Assembly (NCBI RefSeq): GCF_030160275.1
Contig: NZ_BSOA01000039.1
Span: forward strand, 1-58,582
DNA from: Dyella flagellata
Lineage (GTDB): Bacteria > Pseudomonadota > Gammaproteobacteria > Xanthomonadales > Rhodanobacteraceae
Length of the DNA stretch: 58,582 nucleotides
Direction of reading: 5' to 3'
The position numbers and the translations under genes were made by a program. Shown here in pieces: positions 56,258 through 58,582 of the stretch (the first letter of the stretch is position 1; each line of letters starts with the position of its first letter). The notes beneath the pieces are model-generated. The model saw only the letters and a program-made list of their open reading frames with translations. It was not told the DNA's origin and did no database searches.

Positions 56258-56854
56258 ATGAGTAGCCCCGCACCCTCCGTTTCCTACACCAGTTTTCAGG
56301 GCGACCGACGCCTTGCATCCGGGCCGCTGCACGTCGTGGCGCTGGCGGTCAAGCTTGCCGCCGAGCGAGCGAATGCCAAGCCGATCCTGATCTTTGATGA
56401 CGGTACGGGACGTTCCATCGACGTCGACATGCGTGGTTCCGACGAAGAGGTGCTTGCCCGTTACTTCCCAGTTGCCGCCGTCGAAGAGGACAAGCCTGAT
56501 GCGGGTCCCGATGCGCCCAGGGGCAGGGGACGTCCCAAGCTGGGCGTCATTGCGCGCGAGGTCACCCTGCTGCCGAGGCATTGGGAATGGCTTGCCGCCC
56601 AACCAGGCGGCCCTTCGGTAGCGCTGCGCAAACTGGTGGACGAGGCGCGTCGTACCCACGGCGAACGCGACAAGGCACGCGCGCGGCAGGAGCGCGCCTA
56701 TCACTTCATGTCGGCCATGGCCGGCGACAGGCCTGCTTTCGAAGAAGCCACGCGCGCCTTGTTCGCCAACGATGCCGCGAAGTTTGGCGAACTGATCGCT
56801 GCTTGGCCTGGCGATGTGCGCGATTACGCCGCGCAGTTGGCATTCACCGAATGA
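56258..56854 (+). CDS. DUF2239 family protein
   Basis: The 198-residue product matches the DUF2239 layout: an N-terminal part with ILIFDDGTGRSIDVDMRGSDEEVLARY, a basic GRGRPKLGVIAREVTLLPRHWEWLA segment followed by PSVALRKLVDEARR, and a helical C-terminus ending in the aspartate-rich DAAKFGELI region. The middle resembles a ribbon-helix-helix DNA-binding unit. Function is not established. Two palindromes sit upstream, and the next gene begins 13 bases later. Confidence 0.8.
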   Translation: MSSPAPSVSYTSFQGDRRLASGPLHVVALAVKLAAERANAKPILIFDDGTGRSIDVDMRGSDEEVLARYFPVAAVEEDKPDAGPDAPRGRGRPKLGVIAREVTLLPRHWEWLAAQPGGPSVALRKLVDEARRTHGERDKARARQERAYHFMSAMAGDRPAFEEATRALFANDAAKFGELIAAWPGDVRDYAAQLAFTE

Positions 56855-56867
56855 AAGGACGGCGCCC

Positions 56868-57299
56868 ATGAGCCACTATCTGGAACCGACGCGGGAAGCG
56901 GGGCGCGCCTTCATGGCGAGGCCATGGCAAGGCGGCGTCGTGATGCTCAACCTGCTGCGCTTTCGCGCCGTGGCCGATTATTCGGCGACACCGAATTTGG
57001 CGCCCGCCGCAGCCATCAGCGGCGCGCAAGCCTTTCAGCGTTACATCGAGCACACGCTGCCGTATTTGCGCGAAAGCGGCGGCGAACTGTTGTTTCTTGG
57101 CGATGGAGGCCCTTTCCTGATCGGGCCGTCCGAAGAGCGATGGGACATGGCCATGCTGGTTCGGCAACAGAGCGTTGCATCATTCATGGCGTTTGCCACG
57201 CATCAGGCGTATCTGGCTGGAATAGGGCATCGCATGGCGGCGCTGGAAGACGCGCGCCTGCTGCCGCTGGCACCGATACGCTTGGATGCTTTCGGTTGA
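56868..57299 (+). CDS. DUF1330 family protein
   Basis: The 143-residue product has a ferredoxin-like dimeric alpha/beta-barrel pattern: GGVVMLNLLRFRAVADYS, FQRYIEHTLPYLRESGGELLFLGDG, and WDMAMLVRQQSVASFMAFATHQAYLAG, typical of DUF1330/EthD-like proteins. Start ATG 56868 follows GAAAGGA. It is cotranscribed with the DUF2239 gene. Function unknown. Confidence 0.72.
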   Translation: MSHYLEPTREAGRAFMARPWQGGVVMLNLLRFRAVADYSATPNLAPAAAISGAQAFQRYIEHTLPYLRESGGELLFLGDGGPFLIGPSEERWDMAMLVRQQSVASFMAFATHQAYLAGIGHRMAALEDARLLPLAPIRLDAFG

Positions 57300-57671
57300 A
57301 ACAAAAGTCTGCCGTGGCGTTTGTTGTGACTGAAAAAAAAGAGCACCTCCTTGTGCTCCCACTTTCGCGCCTGGGGAGACTACGAACGTCCATGCTGACA
57401 AATTACGCTTGCTGAAATGCGATGTATTGAGCATTTCAGCCATCTCGCAAGCACATTTGCGCACAAACGATGCACGCACGGGTAAACACTTTGCGCAGGC
57501 ATGAAAGGCTAGAACAACTTGCCGTCTTTGCATGCGCAATTTTGCATAATGCATTTGCCATGCTATAGCACATTACTGGCGAGGCACTTGCGCTGACCTG
57601 TGAAATAGCCCTTAAGATGCAGCGTCTGGACTGCACGATCGTGCAGCCGTTTGTAGTCATTCTTTGCCGGT
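57300..57671. other. Gene-free gap with two hairpins
   Basis: No coding region is convincing. Two stable hairpins (57341-57358 and 57412-57441) lie in the first half; the second half is AT-richer with scattered TGCAT and GCAAA words and should contain the promoter of the PAS-AraC gene. Confidence 0.4.
57333..57445 (-). ncRNA. Candidate small RNA on the minus strand
   Basis: Read on the minus strand, a 10-bp stem (GCTGAAATGC / GCATTTCAGC, 57412-57441) is followed by a second hairpin (GAGCAC / GTGCTC, 57341-57358) and then eight T (57333-57340), a classic intrinsic terminator. No protein gene ends here on that strand. The 5-prime end and promoter are not defined. Confidence 0.3.
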
Positions 57672-58406
57672 ATGCACCTGGTCGCCATGAAGATTTCTGC
57701 CGATGAGTTGGAGCCCTTGTTCGACGTCTTGCCGGATGTCGTGTTCTTTGTGAAGGATATGGAGGGGCGTTACACGCACGCCAATCTGACGCTGGTGCGC
57801 CGTCTTGGCCTCAAGCAGCGCAGCGAGGTGATCGGCAAGGATGTCACCGAACTGTTTCCGACTACGATGGGCGGTTCCTATGCCGCGCAGGATTTGCGCG
57901 TACTCAATGGCGAGGTCATCGAGAACCAGCTGGAAGTGCATATCTTCGCCAATCGCGCGCCTGGGTGGTGCCTTACCTGCAAGCGTCCATTGCGTTCACG
58001 CGGCAAGATTTGCGGCGTAGTGGGTATATCGCGGGATCTGGGCATGCCGGATGGGCGTCATCCGGTTTACGATCGTCTGAAGCGCGTGCTGGCCTATATG
58101 CAGGAACATTACGGCGACGGCGTTCGTATCCAGGCGCTGGCCGAGCAGGCCGAACTTTCGATTGCGCAGTTCGAACGGCATTTCCGCCGTGTCTTCCAGC
58201 TTACGCCGCAGCAGGTGCTGACCAAGCTGCGCATCGAAGCGGCGATGCGCATGCTGCACACCGACGACAGTGTGGCATCGATTGGCGTGGCATGCGGTTT
58301 TGTCGACCAGAGTGCGTTTGCACGTCAGTTCAAGGCGACGGTGGGGATGACGCCGAGGGGGTATCGCGCGTTGGTGCAGACGCAGGGGGCAATGGTGCCG
58401 GCGTAA
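57672..58406 (+). CDS. PAS-domain AraC-family transcriptional regulator
   Basis: The 244-residue protein joins an N-terminal PAS domain (about 8-125: LFDVLPDVVFFVKDMEGRYTHAN, GLKQRSEVIGKDVTELFP) to a C-terminal AraC/XylS DNA-binding domain (about 140-235: LAEQAELSIAQFERHFRRVF, IGVACGFVDQSAFARQFKATVGMTPRGYR). PAS domains usually bind a small ligand or sense redox, so it may be an activator responding to such a signal. Start 57672 is used; ATG 57687 is an alternative. Targets unknown. Confidence 0.87.
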   Translation: MHLVAMKISADELEPLFDVLPDVVFFVKDMEGRYTHANLTLVRRLGLKQRSEVIGKDVTELFPTTMGGSYAAQDLRVLNGEVIENQLEVHIFANRAPGWCLTCKRPLRSRGKICGVVGISRDLGMPDGRHPVYDRLKRVLAYMQEHYGDGVRIQALAEQAELSIAQFERHFRRVFQLTPQQVLTKLRIEAAMRMLHTDDSVASIGVACGFVDQSAFARQFKATVGMTPRGYRALVQTQGAMVPA

Positions 58407-58582
58407 CGGGTTGGGGTGTGTGCCCCAACGGCCCCCGTTTTGTCGTCGTACTTTTGTTGCATGTCGCCACCGTGCTGCATTGCCTGCGGCGCTTTCGGAC
58501 GCAAGCGCCCGAGTCACTTCTCTTTGCTGGCCTGTATGGACCGGAGAGATGGTGGACGGGTGTGCGAGGACATGGTGGACAC

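Overview
The window looks like chromosome from a gammaproteobacterium of the order Xanthomonadales, most likely Rhodanobacteraceae (Dyella, Rhodanobacter or Luteibacter-like). This is an inference from gene content and order: a complete high-GC his operon headed by a TrpR-like regulator, the block pyrG-kdsA-eno-ftsB-truD followed by surE-pcm-yqaA-nlpD, rlmE-ftsH, and many GTAG-type REP elements.

Positions 1 to about 8,750 are accessory DNA. The first 4.7 kb is a mobilizable-plasmid-like module: a divergent mobC-like gene, an oriT of the RSF1010/MobQ type, a MobA/MobL relaxase whose first ~45 codons are out of frame with the rest, a run of overlapping small ORFs, two 79-bp tandem repeats beside AT-rich DNA, an AlpA/AT-hook-like small protein, and an HTH replication-protein-like gene with a decayed tail. 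An XRE regulator with repeated upstream boxes, an orphan lipoprotein and an ABC-type ATPase/TOPRIM-like gene pair follow. This region ends at a tRNA-Pro(CGG) gene, a plausible integration boundary, although no integrase is visible.

From 8,778 on the DNA is core genome. hisS, a GIY-YIG protein and an unusually long histidine ammonia-lyase precede the histidine operon (regulator, hisG, D, C, B, H, A, F, IE; 13,619-21,162), which is tightly overlapped. A palindrome sits directly at the regulator start codon and probably mediates autoregulation. Then come a C13-family peptidase, the methionine-salvage genes mtnB-mtnD-mtnC, a HiPIP electron carrier, two APC-family amino acid permeases, an outer-membrane barrel protein, a Nudix hydrolase and 3-hydroxyanthranilate dioxygenase.

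At 30,730-34,662 lies an envelope pair: an acyltransferase-3/SGNH protein that also carries a C-terminal Rpf/transglycosylase-like domain, and a separate exported SGNH hydrolase. parE, an Xaa-Pro aminopeptidase and the cytochrome bo oxidase genes cyoABCD follow. The right part holds pyrG-kdsA-eno-ftsB-truD, a gamma-glutamylcyclotransferase-like gene with an Smr-domain gene, surE-pcm-yqaA-nlpD, an Mth938-like gene, yhbY, rlmE-ftsH, a DUF2239 gene with two ACCCGGGT operator-like palindromes, a DUF1330 gene and a PAS-AraC regulator.

Eight paired inverted GTAG REP elements sit in intergenic gaps. Six gene ends use the TAG inside the REP as their stop codon. A second family of long GC-rich inverted elements lies before hisA, before truD and after nlpD. 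The most interesting candidates for new biology are the acyltransferase-SGNH-Rpf fusion with its SGNH partner, the ATPase/TOPRIM pair, the ammonia-lyase with an internal insertion, and the REP/stop-codon relationship.
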